Shown: positions 34,030-48,363, counted from the first letter of the stretch. The stretch is 64,000 nt of DNA from Streptomyces canus 299MFChir4.1 (GCF_000383615.1 NZ_KB911584.1:62001-126000); one strand, 5' to 3'. Program-made: numbers and translations. Notes: generated by a model not told the origin, from the sequence alone.

Positions 34030-36186
34030 ATGACCGGGAACAGGGGCATCGCGCACTACGTCTGCGGACGGCGTGCGAAGTGGGTGGTACTGGCGCTGTG
34101 GCTGGTGGTGCTGTTCCTGACGGCGCCCCTCGCCTCCAAGCTCACCGACGCCCAGGACAACGACGCGGCCTCCTGGCTGCCCGGCTCCGCGGAGTCGACC
34201 CAGGTCCTGCAGATCTCCGAGGACTTCAGGCCGGAACAGATCCCCGCGGTCGTCGTCTACGCGCGCGACAGCGGCCTCACTCCGCAGGAACGGGCCGCGA
34301 TCGCCAAGGACGCCGCCGAGATCAGGCAGCTCACGGCGCACGGCATCCGCGGCTCGGAGACCCGGGGGCCGATCTACGACCGGCAGGGCGACCCGCGCGC
34401 GGCCCAGATCCTCGTCCCGATCACCATGGACGAGAAGGGCTGGCAGGAGATCGCGCCCGCGGTCGACTCGATCCGTGACGTCGTCGGCAAGGGCGGCAAC
34501 GGTCTCGACGTGCACGTCACCGGCCCGGGCGGCACCTCCGCGGACTTCTCCAAGGCCTTCGAGGGCATCGACTCGACGCTGCTGCTGGCGGCGATGGGCG
34601 TCGTCGTCGTCATGCTGCTCATCACCTTCCGCAGCCCCACTCTGCTCTTCGTCCCCCTGCTCTCGGTGGTCGCCGCCCTGTTCACCGCGCAGGCCTTCAT
34701 CTACCTGCTGGCGCGACACGCGGGCCTGACGGTCAACGGCCAGAGCGCGGGCATCCTCACGGTCCTCGTCTTCGGCGCGGGGACCGACTACGCCCTGCTG
34801 CTGGTCGCCCGATACCGGGAGGAACTGCACCGGCACGAGGACCGCCACGAGGCGATGGCCCGCGCCCTGCACCGTGCGGGCCCGGCCGTGATCGCCTCCG
34901 GCGCGACCGTGATCCTCAGCATGCTGGTCCTGCTGGCCGCCGAGATGAACTCGACCCGTGGCCTCGGCCCCGTCGCCGCGATCGGCGTGGGGGTCGCCCT
35001 GCTGGCGATGATGACGCTGTTCCCGGCCCTGCTGGTGATCTGCGGCCGCTGGCTCTTCTGGCCGGCGACCCCGCGCTTCGGCTCCCCCAGCCACATCGAG
35101 TCCGGCGTCTGGGCTCGCACGGGCCGCCGTATCGCCCGCCGCCCGCGCTTCGTCTGGGCCGTCACGGCCCTGGTCCTCGCGGTCTGCTCGCTCGGCCTGA
35201 TCCAGCTGCGCGCGGAGGGCATCAGCAACGCCGACGCGTTCACCGGGAAACCCGACTCGATCGTCGGCCAGGAGGTGTCCGCGAAGTACTTCCCGGCGGG
35301 CAGCGGCGACCCCCTGGTCGTCGTCAGCAACCAGGCCCAGGCACGGCAGGTCGGCGAGGCGGTCGCGGGCACGCGCGGAGTCGTGCCCGCGTCCCTGGGT
35401 CTGCCACCGGGCACGAAACCGTCGTTCGAGGGCAAGGTCCTCTTCGAGGCGACGATGACCGCCCCCGCCGACAGCGAGGCCGCGAAACAGACGGTGGAGC
35501 GGGTCCGGGACGCCGTCCACGCGGTCCCGGACGCCGACGCCCAGGTCGGCGGCGGTACGGCCGCACTGCTGGACATGGACAGGGCGACCACGCACGACAA
35601 CCTGCTGATCATCCCGCTGGTGCTCGCGGTCGTCCTGCTGATCCTGTGCGGCCTGCTGCGGGCCCTGATCGCCCCGCTGCTGCTCATCGGGACGGTCATC
35701 CTGTCCTTCACGGCGGCCCTCGGCATCAGCGCCCTGGCCTTCCGCCACCTCTTCGACTACGCGGGCGAGTCCACGGACTTCCCGCTGTTCGTGTTCGTCT
35801 TCCTGGTGGCGCTCGGCATCGACTACAACATCTTCCTGACCACCCGCATCCGCGAGGAGGCGGCCCGCTCGGGCACCCGCCCCGGCGTGGTCACGGGCCT
35901 GGCCGCGACCGGCGCGGTGATCACCTCCGCCGGTCTGGTCCTGGCCGGCACCTTCGCCGCCCTCGGCACCCTCCCCATGGTCGGCTTCGCGGAGATCGGC
36001 TTCGCGGTGGCGCTAGGGGTTCTGCTGGACACGTTCATCGTCCGGTCGGTCCTGGTCACGGCCCTGTTCCTGGACGTTGGCGAGAAGGTGTGGTGGCCCA
36101 GCAGACTGGCCAACGGTGAGTCGGCCGGCCCAGGGGCGCGGGGAACTGCGCGACCAGCCACGACGGCACAGCGGACGAACGACTAG
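34030..36186 (+). CDS. MMPL-family (RND-like) transporter
   Basis: 718 residues from ATG 34030 (GTG 34012 is 6 codons upstream). One N-terminal helix, an extracytoplasmic porter-like domain (about 40-180), five helices (180-350), a second porter domain (about 370-520) and five more helices to ~690: the standard 11-12-helix MMPL plan. 'GAGTDYALLLVARYREEL' and its duplicate 'GIDYNIFLTTRIREEA' carry the proton-relay Asp-Tyr pairs. Cargo is likely a lipid or hydrophobic metabolite. The last ~20 codons run through a 23-base intergenic repeat (36132-36154), so the C-terminal tail appears repeat-derived. One base separates it from the convergent rsmB. Confidence 0.9.
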   Translation: MTGNRGIAHYVCGRRAKWVVLALWLVVLFLTAPLASKLTDAQDNDAASWLPGSAESTQVLQISEDFRPEQIPAVVVYARDSGLTPQERAAIAKDAAEIRQLTAHGIRGSETRGPIYDRQGDPRAAQILVPITMDEKGWQEIAPAVDSIRDVVGKGGNGLDVHVTGPGGTSADFSKAFEGIDSTLLLAAMGVVVVMLLITFRSPTLLFVPLLSVVAALFTAQAFIYLLARHAGLTVNGQSAGILTVLVFGAGTDYALLLVARYREELHRHEDRHEAMARALHRAGPAVIASGATVILSMLVLLAAEMNSTRGLGPVAAIGVGVALLAMMTLFPALLVICGRWLFWPATPRFGSPSHIESGVWARTGRRIARRPRFVWAVTALVLAVCSLGLIQLRAEGISNADAFTGKPDSIVGQEVSAKYFPAGSGDPLVVVSNQAQARQVGEAVAGTRGVVPASLGLPPGTKPSFEGKVLFEATMTAPADSEAAKQTVERVRDAVHAVPDADAQVGGGTAALLDMDRATTHDNLLIIPLVLAVVLLILCGLLRALIAPLLLIGTVILSFTAALGISALAFRHLFDYAGESTDFPLFVFVFLVALGIDYNIFLTTRIREEAARSGTRPGVVTGLAATGAVITSAGLVLAGTFAALGTLPMVGFAEIGFAVALGVLLDTFIVRSVLVTALFLDVGEKVWWPSRLANGESAGPGARGTARPATTAQRTND
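36132..36154 (+). repeat. 23-base Streptomyces intergenic repeat inside the 3' end of a coding region
   Basis: AGGGGCGCGGGGAACTGCGC plus GAC is the exact reverse complement of 2785-2807. At the other copy the element is intergenic and part of a long hairpin; here it is read as the tail of the MMPL protein, just before the stop at 36184-36186. Confidence 0.85.
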
Positions 36187-36187
36187 A

Positions 36188-39479
<3,292 letters not shown>

Positions 39480-39493
39480 CCCGTCCTCCTTCT

Positions 39494-39524
39494 CTGCCCT
39501 CCCACCTCACGACCGGGAGGGCAG
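39494..39524 (+). terminator. intrinsic terminator after the small HTH gene
   Basis: Perfect 10-bp inverted repeat CTGCCCTCCC/GGGAGGGCAG with an 11-base loop, 14 bases past the stop at 39479. Confidence 0.7.
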
Positions 39525-39560
39525 ACGCATGTCCGGGGCCACCTGGCGTACGGCCGTTCC

Positions 39561-39640
39561 GCGATCGGTCCGTACGCCGGTCCCGAGACCGGTCATGCGC
39601 CCGTCCCGCGACCGGTCAGACCCCCCTCCAGCGACCGTCG
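39561..39640. repeat. four imperfect direct repeats with 23-24-base period
   Basis: GCGATCGGTC (39561), GAGACCGGTC (39585), GCGACCGGTC (39608) and GCGACCGTCG (39631) are spaced 24, 23 and 23 bases. The core GACCGGTC is itself palindromic. They fill the convergent gap before the priA 3' end, which makes them iteron-like in form; no function is known. Confidence 0.5.
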
Positions 39641-39739
39641 GAGATCGCCGGGCCGTGTGGACCCCAGTCCCCCCGCGGCCGGGATGGGCCGACGCTCCCG
39701 CCCGCACCCACCCTCCGTGCCCCGCTCCCACTCCCAACG

Positions 39740-41902
39740 TCACCCGATGTCAGGGGGATCGATCCGCACCCATACCGCTCCCTCGCCCCCGCTCCCTCCG
39801 CCCCGAGCCATCCGCGAAGCCTGCGCGGCCTTGAGCGAAGCCGCCAGCGCGGCCCCTCGCCCCGGCGGAACCCTCACCAGCACCCGCTCCCACCGCTCCC
39901 CGACCGGCGGTGCCCCCACCCTCCGAGGTCCCGCGGCCCCCGTCACCGGCAAGGGCACGGGCCCCAGCAGTTCGGCCTCTTCAGGCAGTTCCGCGGCCGC
40001 CAGGAACTCGGCGAGCGCCTCCCCCGTCCCCGACACCGCGGCCATCCGCGACACCGGCGGAAAGCCCAACTCGGCTCGCTCCCCCAGCTCCCGCACCGCA
40101 TGGCCCACGGGGTCCCAGCGCACCAACGCCTGCACGGGCCGCAGCGTGGGCTCGGCGACCACCACCACGGTGCCCCCGGCCTCCTGCGCCCGCACCAGCG
40201 CCGACGCCGCGATCCACCGCCGCAGCGCGTCCTCCCCGGCCCGCAGATCGGGTCGCCCGAGCATGGCCCAGCCGTCCAGCAACAGCGCCGCCGCGTACCC
40301 GCCCTCGGCGACCGGCTCCGCACCCGGCGTACTCACGACCAGCGCCGGTGCACCCGGCACGGTGTCCAGCACATGCTCACGCCCCGACGTCCGCACCGGA
40401 ACGGCCGGAAACGCCCGCCCCAGTTCCTCCGCGGTGCGCCGGGCCCCCACCACCTGCGCCCGCAACCGGAACCCCCCGCACTCCGGACAGTGCCAGGAGC
40501 TCTCCTCGCGCCCGCACCACCCGCACCGCAGCGCCGCCGCGGACTCCTGCCCCTCCAGCGGTCCGGCACAGTGCCGACACCGCGCGGGCTCCCGGCAGTT
40601 GGCGCAGGCCATCCGCGGCACGTACCCCCGCCGCGGTACCTGTACGAGCACCGGCCCGTGCCGCAGGCCCTCCCTGACGGCCTGCCAGGCGAGCGTGGGC
40701 AGCCGAGCCGCCCGCGCCGCCTCGTCCCGCGCGAGATCCTGGTCGCCGACGGTCCGCACCAGTGGGGCGACGGCCCGCACCTGCTCCCGCGAGGCCACGA
40801 GCGGCCGGGCCCACCCGCTCTCCACGAGCTGCGCCGCCTCGACCGTGCAGCTCCAACTCCCCAGCAGAAAACCGCACTTGTCCTGCGCGGCCCGTAGCAG
40901 CAATACCTCGCGCGCATGCGGCTGCGGGGCGTGCGGCTCGCTGTGGCTGTCGTCGCCGTCGTCCCACAGAGCGACGAGTCCCAGGTCCCGCACCGGGGCG
41001 AACATGGCGGCCCGCGTCCCGACCACGGCCCGCACCGCGCCCCGCCGCACGGCCAACCACTGCCGATACCGCTTCTCGGGCCCGGCGTCGGCGGTCAGGA
41101 CCGCGTGCCGTCCCTCGCCCAGCACCGAGGTCAGCGCGGCGTCGACGCGCGCGACAGCCCTCCCGTCCGGCACGACGACCAGCGCGCCCCGACCCGAGGC
41201 CAAGGTCGCGGCAATGGCCCTCGCCAGCTCCTCACTCCACTCCGGCCCGGGCAGGGCGTTCCACACCGCGCGCGGCGCGCCCCCCGAGGCCAGTGACTCC
41301 AGAAACGCGCCTCCACGCTCGTACCGTCCCCAGGACCCCGGCTCCGGCGCGGCGGGCGGCGGCAACGGCTCGGGCGAAGGCCGCTGCTCGGCCCGGGCGC
41401 TGCGAGGCGGCACGGCGAGCTGCAGCACGTCGGCGAGGCTGCCCGCGTACCGGTCGGCGACGGCCCGCGCGAGCCCCAGAAGCTCCTCGCCGAGCACCGG
41501 CTCGGGCGAGACGACCTGGGCGAGCGCCGCCAGCGGCCCGGAGTAGTCCGACTCCGCGAGCCGCTCGACGAGAAACCCGTCGATCAGTCCCCCGCCCTCA
41601 CGCCGCCCTTCCCGGACCCGCCCCCGCCCGGCGCCGAAGCGCACCCGCACCCGCACCCCCGGCTGCGCGTCCGCGTCCAGCTCCTCGGGCACGGCGTAGT
41701 CGAAGTAGCGGTCGAGATGCAGCACCCCCTTGTCGACGAGCACCCGCGCGACCGGCAGCTCCTTGGCCAGCGCGGCCCCCCGCCACGTCCGCGGCTTGGC
41801 CCGCGGCACCTTGGCGTTCCGCACACTCTCCCGAATGAGCGCAAGCTGCTCGGGCTGCGCTCCCTCGGCGCCACCGTCCACCGACCCGTTCTCGCTGCTC
41901 AC
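39740..41902 (-). CDS. priA: PriA-like primosomal protein N', helicase motifs degenerate
   Basis: 720 residues from GTG 41902. It keeps the PriA 3'-DNA-binding domain (about 45-150), the two-lobed helicase core in outline, and a zinc module with eight cysteines ('CANCREPARCRHCAG', 'LRCGWCGREESSWHCPECGG'). The Walker A GxTGSGKT and the DEEH box of true PriA helicases are missing: where DEEH is expected there is 'LVALWDDGDDSHSEP'. This loss is general in actinobacterial PriA as far as I know, so the protein probably loads the replication restart machinery structurally. metK is upstream on the same strand. Confidence 0.88.
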   Translation of the reverse strand: MSSENGSVDGGAEGAQPEQLALIRESVRNAKVPRAKPRTWRGAALAKELPVARVLVDKGVLHLDRYFDYAVPEELDADAQPGVRVRVRFGAGRGRVREGRREGGGLIDGFLVERLAESDYSGPLAALAQVVSPEPVLGEELLGLARAVADRYAGSLADVLQLAVPPRSARAEQRPSPEPLPPPAAPEPGSWGRYERGGAFLESLASGGAPRAVWNALPGPEWSEELARAIAATLASGRGALVVVPDGRAVARVDAALTSVLGEGRHAVLTADAGPEKRYRQWLAVRRGAVRAVVGTRAAMFAPVRDLGLVALWDDGDDSHSEPHAPQPHAREVLLLRAAQDKCGFLLGSWSCTVEAAQLVESGWARPLVASREQVRAVAPLVRTVGDQDLARDEAARAARLPTLAWQAVREGLRHGPVLVQVPRRGYVPRMACANCREPARCRHCAGPLEGQESAAALRCGWCGREESSWHCPECGGFRLRAQVVGARRTAEELGRAFPAVPVRTSGREHVLDTVPGAPALVVSTPGAEPVAEGGYAAALLLDGWAMLGRPDLRAGEDALRRWIAASALVRAQEAGGTVVVVAEPTLRPVQALVRWDPVGHAVRELGERAELGFPPVSRMAAVSGTGEALAEFLAAAELPEEAELLGPVPLPVTGAAGPRRVGAPPVGERWERVLVRVPPGRGAALAASLKAAQASRMARGGGSGGEGAVWVRIDPPDIG

Positions 41903-42057
41903 GCTTGCATTCTTACCAAACCCCGCTGACAACCGACGCGCCCGAACCCGAAGGGAGGGGCCAGTGACCCGCGGGGCCCGGCGCCCCAGGACGCCGCGAG
42001 GCCCGGCATCCCAGAGGGACACCGGGCCTCGCGGCAAGCCGCAGGGGGCTTACGGAC

Positions 42058-43266
42058 CTACAGGCCCGCGGCCTTGCGCAGCGCCTCCACGCGGTCCGTC
42101 TTCTCCCACGTGAACTCCGGCAGCTCCCGGCCGAAGTGGCCGTACGCCGCCGTCAGGGAGTAGATCGGGCGCAGCAGGTCGAGGTCGCGGATGATCGCGG
42201 CCGGACGGAGGTCGAAGACCTCGTCGATCGCCTTCTCGATCTTGTCCGTGTCGACCTTCTCGGTGCCGAAGGTCTCGACGAACAGGCCCACGGGCTCGGC
42301 CTTGCCGATGGCGTAGGCCACCTGGACCTCGCAGCGCGAGGCGAGCCCGGCCGCCACGACGTTCTTGGCGACCCAGCGCATCGCGTACGCCGCCGAGCGG
42401 TCCACCTTCGACGGGTCCTTGCCCGAGAAGGCACCGCCACCGTGACGGGCCATGCCGCCGTAGGTGTCGATGATGATCTTGCGGCCGGTCAGGCCCGCGT
42501 CACCCATCGGGCCGCCGATCTCGAACCGGCCGGTCGGGTTGACCAGGAGGCGGTAGTTCTCCGTCTCCAGCTTGATGCCCTCGTCCAGAAGCGCCTTGAG
42601 CTCCGGCTCCACGACGAACTCGCGGATGTCGGGGGCCAGCAGGGACTCCAGGTCGATGTCGGACGCGTGCTGCGAGGAGACGACGACCGTGTCGAGACGG
42701 ACGGCCTTGTCACCGTCGTACTCGATGGTGACCTGCGTCTTGCCGTCCGGGCGCAGGTAGGGGATGGTGCCGTTCTTGCGGACCTCGGACAGGCGCTTGG
42801 CCAGACGGTGCGCCAGGAAGATCGGCAGCGGCATCAGCGTCGGGGTCTCGTCCGTCGCGTAGCCGAACATCAGACCCTGGTCGCCCGCGCCCTGGCGGTC
42901 CAGCTCGTCCTCGTCGCCCTCGACCCGGTTCTCGTACGCCGTGTCGACACCCTGCGCGATGTCCGGGGACTGCGCGCCGATCGACACCGAGACACCACAG
43001 GAGGCGCCGTCGAAGCCCTTCTTCGAGGAGTCGTAACCGATCTCCAGGATCTTGTCGCGCACCAGCTGGGCGATCGGCGCGTAGGTCTTGGTCGTGACCT
43101 CACCGGCCACATGCACCAGACCAGTGGTGATCAGGGTCTCGACCGCGACCCGGGAAGCCGGGTCCTCCTTGAGGAGCGCGTCGAGGATGGTGTCACTGAT
43201 CTGGTCAGCGATCTTGTCGGGGTGGCCCTCGGTCACAGACTCCGAGGTGAACAGACGACGGGACAC
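42058..43266 (-). CDS. metK: S-adenosylmethionine synthetase
   Basis: 402 residues from GTG 43266 with GGGAG upstream. Makes SAM from methionine and ATP. Three-domain MetK with '[20 protein letters not shown]' at the N-terminus, the signature '[12 protein letters not shown]', and the P-loop-like '[20 protein letters not shown]' late in the protein. Complete length. A 238-base gap to coaBC upstream suggests its own promoter; I found no SAM riboswitch there. Confidence 0.98.
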   Translation of the reverse strand: MSRRLFTSESVTEGHPDKIADQISDTILDALLKEDPASRVAVETLITTGLVHVAGEVTTKTYAPIAQLVRDKILEIGYDSSKKGFDGASCGVSVSIGAQSPDIAQGVDTAYENRVEGDEDELDRQGAGDQGLMFGYATDETPTLMPLPIFLAHRLAKRLSEVRKNGTIPYLRPDGKTQVTIEYDGDKAVRLDTVVVSSQHASDIDLESLLAPDIREFVVEPELKALLDEGIKLETENYRLLVNPTGRFEIGGPMGDAGLTGRKIIIDTYGGMARHGGGAFSGKDPSKVDRSAAYAMRWVAKNVVAAGLASRCEVQVAYAIGKAEPVGLFVETFGTEKVDTDKIEKAIDEVFDLRPAAIIRDLDLLRPIYSLTAAYGHFGRELPEFTWEKTDRVEALRKAAGL

Positions 43267-43458
43267 AACGCTCCCTGGGGTTGCAGCGGCTGCTGGCTGA
43301 TCATTGGCGGACGGTCGGGGGCTGCGCCCGGCATCGTCCGAGAACAGTTTATCGGTCGCCCTCGGCCACCGGACCCCCTGTCTCGCCCATCGGGAGTGCC
43401 GTGACCTGCGGCACGGGCATTGTGCCCAATTCCGAGCGGACTTGGCCAGGGGCGCCAC

Positions 43459-43475
43459 ACCTCTGCGGCAGAGGT
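43459..43475. promoter_or_regulatory. 17-base palindrome in the coaBC-metK gap
   Basis: ACCTCTGC-G-GCAGAGGT is a perfect inverted repeat of 8-bp arms around one base, 29 bases past the coaBC stop and ~190 bases upstream of metK. The near-zero loop makes an RNA hairpin unlikely and a protein-binding site more likely. The factor is unknown. Confidence 0.4.
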
Positions 43476-43504
43476 ACGTGAGAGCCGAGAAGCGGATGAA
43501 GCGT

Positions 43505-44707
43505 TCAGTGCAGGCGGCTCACCACCAGGTCCCAGACCGTTTCGGCCAGGAACTCCTTCGGGCCGTGCGGCACCGGGGTCTCACTGCCGTCGGCGCCCAG
43601 CACCACCGCCTCGTTCTCCTCCGACCCGAAGGTCTTGCGCTCGCCCACCTCGTTGACGACGAGGAGGTCGCACCCCTTGCGCTCCAGCTTCGTACGGCCG
43701 TTGGCCAGCACGTCGTCGGTCTCGGCGGCGAACCCGACGATCACCTGGCCGGGGCGGGCACGCTCGGCCGAGATCTCGGCGAGGATGTCCGGATTCCGCA
43801 CCAGGACGATGGGCTCGGGGTCCTGACCGTCCTTCTTCTTGATCTTTCCGGCCGCGTACGTCTGCGGCCTGAAGTCCGCGACCGCCGCCGCCATGACGAC
43901 GGCGTCGGCGTCGGCCGCCGCCTTCAGGACCGCTTCGCGCAGCTGTACGGCCGTCCCCACCGGGACCACGTCCACCCCGGCCGGATCCGGCATGCCGGTG
44001 TTCGCCGCGATCAGCGTGACCCGGGCGCCACGCGCGGCCGCGGTGCGAGCGAGGGCGTACCCCTGCTTGCCGGAGGAGCGGTTGCCGAGGAAGCGGACCG
44101 GGTCGAGGGGCTCGCGGGTGCCGCCGGCGCTGACGACGACATGCCGGCCCTGGAGGTCGGGCTCGGTGGCACCGCGGGCCAGCACGCGGCGGCAGACCTC
44201 GAAGATCTCGGCGGGTTCCGGCAGCCGGCCCTTGCCGGTGTCGACGCCGGTCAGTCGGCCGACGGCCGGTTCGATCACGGTGGCGCCGCGGCGCCGCAGT
44301 GTCGCCACGTTCTCCTGGGTGGCCGGGTGCTCCCACATCTCGGTGTGCATGGCGGGCGCGAAGACGATGGGGCAGCGGGCCGTGAGGAGCGTGTTGGTGA
44401 GGAGGTCGTCCGCCAGGCCGTGTGCCGCCTTGGCGAGCATGTCGGCCGTGGCGGGGGCCACCACGACGAGGTCCGCGTGCTGCCCGATGCGGACGTGCGG
44501 GACCTCGTGGACGTCGTCCCAGACCTCGGTCGAGACCGGCTTGCCGGACAGCGCGGACCAGGTTGCGGCGCCCACGAAGTGCAGCGCGGAGGCGGTGGGG
44601 ACGACGTGGACGTCGTGGCCGGACTCCGTGAGCCTTCTCAGCAGCTCGCAGGCCTTGTACGCGGCGATGCCGCCGCTGACCCCCAGCACGACCTTCGGCT
44701 TGTCCAC
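43505..44707 (-). CDS. coaBC: bifunctional phosphopantothenoylcysteine decarboxylase / phosphopantothenate-cysteine ligase
   Basis: 400 residues from GTG 44707 with GGGAGA upstream. N-terminal FMN-dependent decarboxylase CoaC (about 1-185; '[19 protein letters not shown]', '[14 protein letters not shown]', the latter in the actinobacterial His form of the PxMNxxMW motif) and C-terminal ligase CoaB (about 190-395; '[19 protein letters not shown]', 'AAAVADFRP'). Two steps of coenzyme A synthesis. In the conserved gmk-rpoZ-coaBC-metK order. Confidence 0.97.
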   Translation of the reverse strand: MDKPKVVLGVSGGIAAYKACELLRRLTESGHDVHVVPTASALHFVGAATWSALSGKPVSTEVWDDVHEVPHVRIGQHADLVVVAPATADMLAKAAHGLADDLLTNTLLTARCPIVFAPAMHTEMWEHPATQENVATLRRRGATVIEPAVGRLTGVDTGKGRLPEPAEIFEVCRRVLARGATEPDLQGRHVVVSAGGTREPLDPVRFLGNRSSGKQGYALARTAAARGARVTLIAANTGMPDPAGVDVVPVGTAVQLREAVLKAAADADAVVMAAAVADFRPQTYAAGKIKKKDGQDPEPIVLVRNPDILAEISAERARPGQVIVGFAAETDDVLANGRTKLERKGCDLLVVNEVGERKTFGSEENEAVVLGADGSETPVPHGPKEFLAETVWDLVVSRLH

Positions 44708-44760
44708 CGTCTCTCCCCGGCTCGGCAACGTACGCGGGCGGCGTACGGGTCCATCACACA

Positions 44761-44795
44761 CCACAGGCCCGGCAGTCGCGCTGCCGGGCCTGTGG
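44761..44795 (-). terminator. strong intrinsic terminator after rpoZ
   Basis: Perfect 15-bp inverted repeat CCACAGGCCCGGCAG/CTGCCGGGCCTGTGG with loop TCGCG, 29 bases past the rpoZ stop and 54 bases before the coaBC start. It should separate sIHF-gmk-rpoZ from coaBC, or at least attenuate read-through. Confidence 0.82.
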
Positions 44796-44823
44796 ATAAG
44801 TCAGCGAAAAGCTGAAAGTACTA

Positions 44824-45096
44824 CTACTGCGCCGGGCCCTCGACGGCCTCGGACGTCAGCAGACCCGCGTTGATCTCACGCAGGGCGATCGAGAGGGGCT
44901 TCTCGTGGACGTGGGTGTCCACCAGCGGACCGACGTACTCCAGCAGGCCCTCGCCGAGCTGCGAGTAGTACGCGTTGATCTGGCGGGCCCGCTTGGCCGC
45001 GTAGATCACGAGGCTGTACTTCGAGTCAGTGGCCTCGAGGAGCTCGTCGATCGGCGGGTTGATGATGCCCTCGGGCGCGGAGATGGAAGAGGACAC
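44824..45096 (-). CDS. rpoZ: RNA polymerase omega subunit
   Basis: 90 residues from ATG 45096. The omega family motif '[21 protein letters not shown]' is intact, with the actinobacterial C-terminus '[15 protein letters not shown]'. Omega helps fold beta-prime and stabilise the core enzyme; its loss in streptomycetes affects development. 65 bases downstream of gmk. Confidence 0.98.
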   Translation of the reverse strand: MSSSISAPEGIINPPIDELLEATDSKYSLVIYAAKRARQINAYYSQLGEGLLEYVGPLVDTHVHEKPLSIALREINAGLLTSEAVEGPAQ

Positions 45097-45161
45097 GCTC
45101 TACCTTCCGATGGATGGGAAAGAATCAGTGCGGATGATCAAGCCTCGATGAGCAGGCACGA

Positions 45162-45755
45162 TCACACAACATCCATCAAGGCTAGCAGCTCGCGCGCCAC
45201 GTCCTCGACGGAGGTGTTGACCAAGGTCACATCGAACTCGGGTTCAGCCGCCAGTTCGATCTTTGCCGCGTCCAGGCGGCGCGCGATCACCTCGGGCGGC
45301 TCGGTGCCCCGTCCGGTGAGTCTGCGCACGAGCTCCTCCCAGGAAGGAGGAGCCAGGAACACCAGCTGGGCGTCCGCCATGGACTCACGGACCTGCCGGG
45401 CGCCCTGGAGGTCGATCTCCAGGAGGACGGGCTCGCCCGCCTCCAGCCGCTCCAGCACGGCCGCACGCGGCGTGCCGTAGCGGTTGCCGGCGAACTCCGC
45501 CCACTCCAGCAGCTCGCCGTTGGCGATCAGCTTGTCCATCTCCTCGTCGGTGACGAAGAAGTAGTGGACACCGTGCTTCTCGCCGGGGCGGGGCCTACGG
45601 GTCGTCGCCGACACCGAGAGCCAGACCTCGGGATGTTCCTTGCGCATATGGGCGACGACCGTGCTCTTGCCGACCCCTGAGGGGCCGGAGAGCACGGTCA
45701 GCCGCGGACGTACGTCCGGGGGCTCGGGGGTCGTCCCCCGGAATGTTGCAGCCAT
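45162..45755 (-). CDS. gmk: guanylate kinase
   Basis: 197 residues from ATG 45755. P-loop '[16 protein letters not shown]', GMP-binding '[19 protein letters not shown]', and '[12 protein letters not shown]'. Phosphorylates GMP with ATP. 59 bases downstream of the sIHF gene, in the conserved actinobacterial cluster. Confidence 0.98.
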   Translation of the reverse strand: MAATFRGTTPEPPDVRPRLTVLSGPSGVGKSTVVAHMRKEHPEVWLSVSATTRRPRPGEKHGVHYFFVTDEEMDKLIANGELLEWAEFAGNRYGTPRAAVLERLEAGEPVLLEIDLQGARQVRESMADAQLVFLAPPSWEELVRRLTGRGTEPPEVIARRLDAAKIELAAEPEFDVTLVNTSVEDVARELLALMDVV

Positions 45756-45814
45756 GCAGCGATTATTCCAGCAATCCCGGAGTGCCCGGGACTCCCTTCC
45801 CGGAGTGACCCGGT

Positions 45815-46138
45815 TCAGGAACCGGTGCTGCCGAACTCACGCTCCAGCGAAGCGATCTGGTTGGAGCCGAGGCCGCGCACACGACGGCTCTCGGAGATGC
45901 CGAGTCGCTCCATGATCTGCTTGGCGCGGACCTTGCCCACGCCCGGCAGGGACTCGAGCAGGGCGGAGACCTTCATCTTGCCGATGACGTCGTTCTCCTG
46001 GCCCTGCTTGATGACCTCATGGAGAGAGGCGCCGGAGTGCTTGAGTCGATTCTTGACCTCGGCCCGCTCCCGGCGAGCCGCGGCGGCCTTTTCGAGCGCG
46101 GCTGCGCGCTGTTCAGGGGTAAGGGGCGGAAGAGCCAC
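45815..46138 (-). CDS. sihf: actinobacterial integration host factor sIHF
   Basis: 107 residues from GTG 46138, which gives the known '[17 protein letters not shown]' N-terminus; the longer frame to 46201 has no support. A nucleoid protein: an N-terminal charged helix ('[15 protein letters not shown]') and a C-terminal helix-two-turns-helix DNA-binding unit ('[18 protein letters not shown]'). It binds DNA with little sequence preference, alters topology and is needed for normal sporulation and antibiotic output in Streptomyces. Unrelated to the IHF/HU fold. Confidence 0.96.
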   Translation of the reverse strand: MALPPLTPEQRAAALEKAAAARRERAEVKNRLKHSGASLHEVIKQGQENDVIGKMKVSALLESLPGVGKVRAKQIMERLGISESRRVRGLGSNQIASLEREFGSTGS

Positions 46139-46225
46139 GCCTACGTCACCTCGGATGTCGAACTGTCGGATACGGACCGGTGAGGAACCTAGTCGCCCCA
46201 CACCTGGTGAGCCACGAGCAACACG

Positions 46226-46263
46226 CTTGCCCGTTGACTCTGCGTCGGAGACTAGCGGGCAAG
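46226..46263. other. inverted repeat in the sIHF upstream region
   Basis: CTTGCCCG (46226-46233) and CGGGCAAG (46256-46263) enclose 22 bases that contain TTGACT and GGAGACTAG. It is ~90-125 bases upstream of the sIHF start, where its promoter or leader must be. Either an operator or a leader hairpin. Confidence 0.35.
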
Positions 46264-46373
46264 TCCGCCAGAGTCAGCGAGAACAGCGGAAAAGTCCTGG
46301 TCAGCCTGCGCCAGGCCGGACATTCCTGACATACTTCCCCGGATTTGAGGATGTATTCAGAGTCAAGCGGGCC

Positions 46374-46411
46374 TTGAACCCCTCGTCGGATGACTCGAAC
46401 GAGGGGTTCAA
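46374..46411 (-). terminator. intrinsic terminator of the pyr operon
   Basis: Perfect 13-bp inverted repeat TTGAACCCCTCGT/ACGAGGGGTTCAA with a 12-base loop, 7 bases past the pyrF stop. It ends the pyrR-to-pyrF transcript before sIHF. Confidence 0.85.
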
Positions 46412-46417
46412 ACATCG

Positions 46418-47253
46418 TCATGCGCTCGGCAGCGCCGACCTGATCTCGTCCGCGAACCGCTCGGCGGAGTCGCGCAGCGCACCGGCGTCGGGGCCGTGCC
46501 GCAGCACTCCCCGGCTGACGTTCGGGACCACATTGCGGATCGCCGCCCCGAAGACCCGGGGAAGATCGGCCGGGGTGGCCCCCTGCGCGCCGACGCCGGG
46601 CGCCAGGAGCGGACCGTTGATGTCGAGGTCGTAGGTCGACAGATCACCCAGCGTGGCCCCGACGACGGCGCCGAAGGACCCCAGGGGCTCCTCGCCGGTG
46701 TTCTCGGCGGCCAGGTGGGCCAGCATGGTCGCGCCGACGTTCCGGCCGTCCGCGCGGACCGCGTGCTGGACCTCGCCGCCCTCCGGGTTGGAGGTCAGGG
46801 CCAGCACGAACAGGCCCGCACCGCTCTCGCGCGCCAGCGCGACGGCCGGCGAGAGCGAGCCGTAGCCGAGGTACGGCGACACGGTCAGCGCGTCCGAGAA
46901 CAGCGGGGAGTCCTTGCGCAGGAAGGCCTCGGCGTACGCGGCCATGGTCGAGCCGATGTCACCGCGCTTGGCGTCCATGAGCACCAGCGCACCGCCCGCA
47001 CGGGCCTCCTGGACCGTCTTCTCCAGGACGGCGACGCCGCGCGAGCCGAAGCGCTCGAAGAACGCGCTCTGGGGCTTGAACACGGCGACCCGGTCGCACA
47101 GCGCCTCGACGACAGTGCGGCTGAACCGCTCCAGACCGGAGACGTCGTCGGCCAGGCCCCACTCGGTGAGCAGTGAGGCGTGCGGGTCGATCCCCACGCA
47201 CAGCGGGCCACGCTCGTCCATGACGTGGCGCAGTCGGGCGCCGAAGGGCTCGG

Positions 47254-47257
<4 letters not shown>
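46418..47257 (-). CDS. pyrF: orotidine 5'-phosphate decarboxylase (type 2)
   Basis: 279 residues from ATG 47257, overlapping the pyrD stop (ATGA). Last step of UMP synthesis. The catalytic motif 'LMDAKRGDIGSTMAAYA' is intact; 'VGIDPHASLLTEWGL' and 'LLAPGVGAQGATPADL' mark the long (type 2) form found in mycobacteria and streptomycetes. Last gene of the pyr operon. Confidence 0.97.

Positions 47258-48363
<1,106 letters not shown>

Noticed and set aside
39561..39640. Replication origin at the iteron-like array
   Set aside because: No DnaA boxes or AT-rich unwinding region, and oriC in Streptomyces lies by dnaA.
43267..43504. SAM riboswitch before metK
   Set aside because: No SAM-I, SAM-II or SAM-IV core could be traced; only a palindrome was found.
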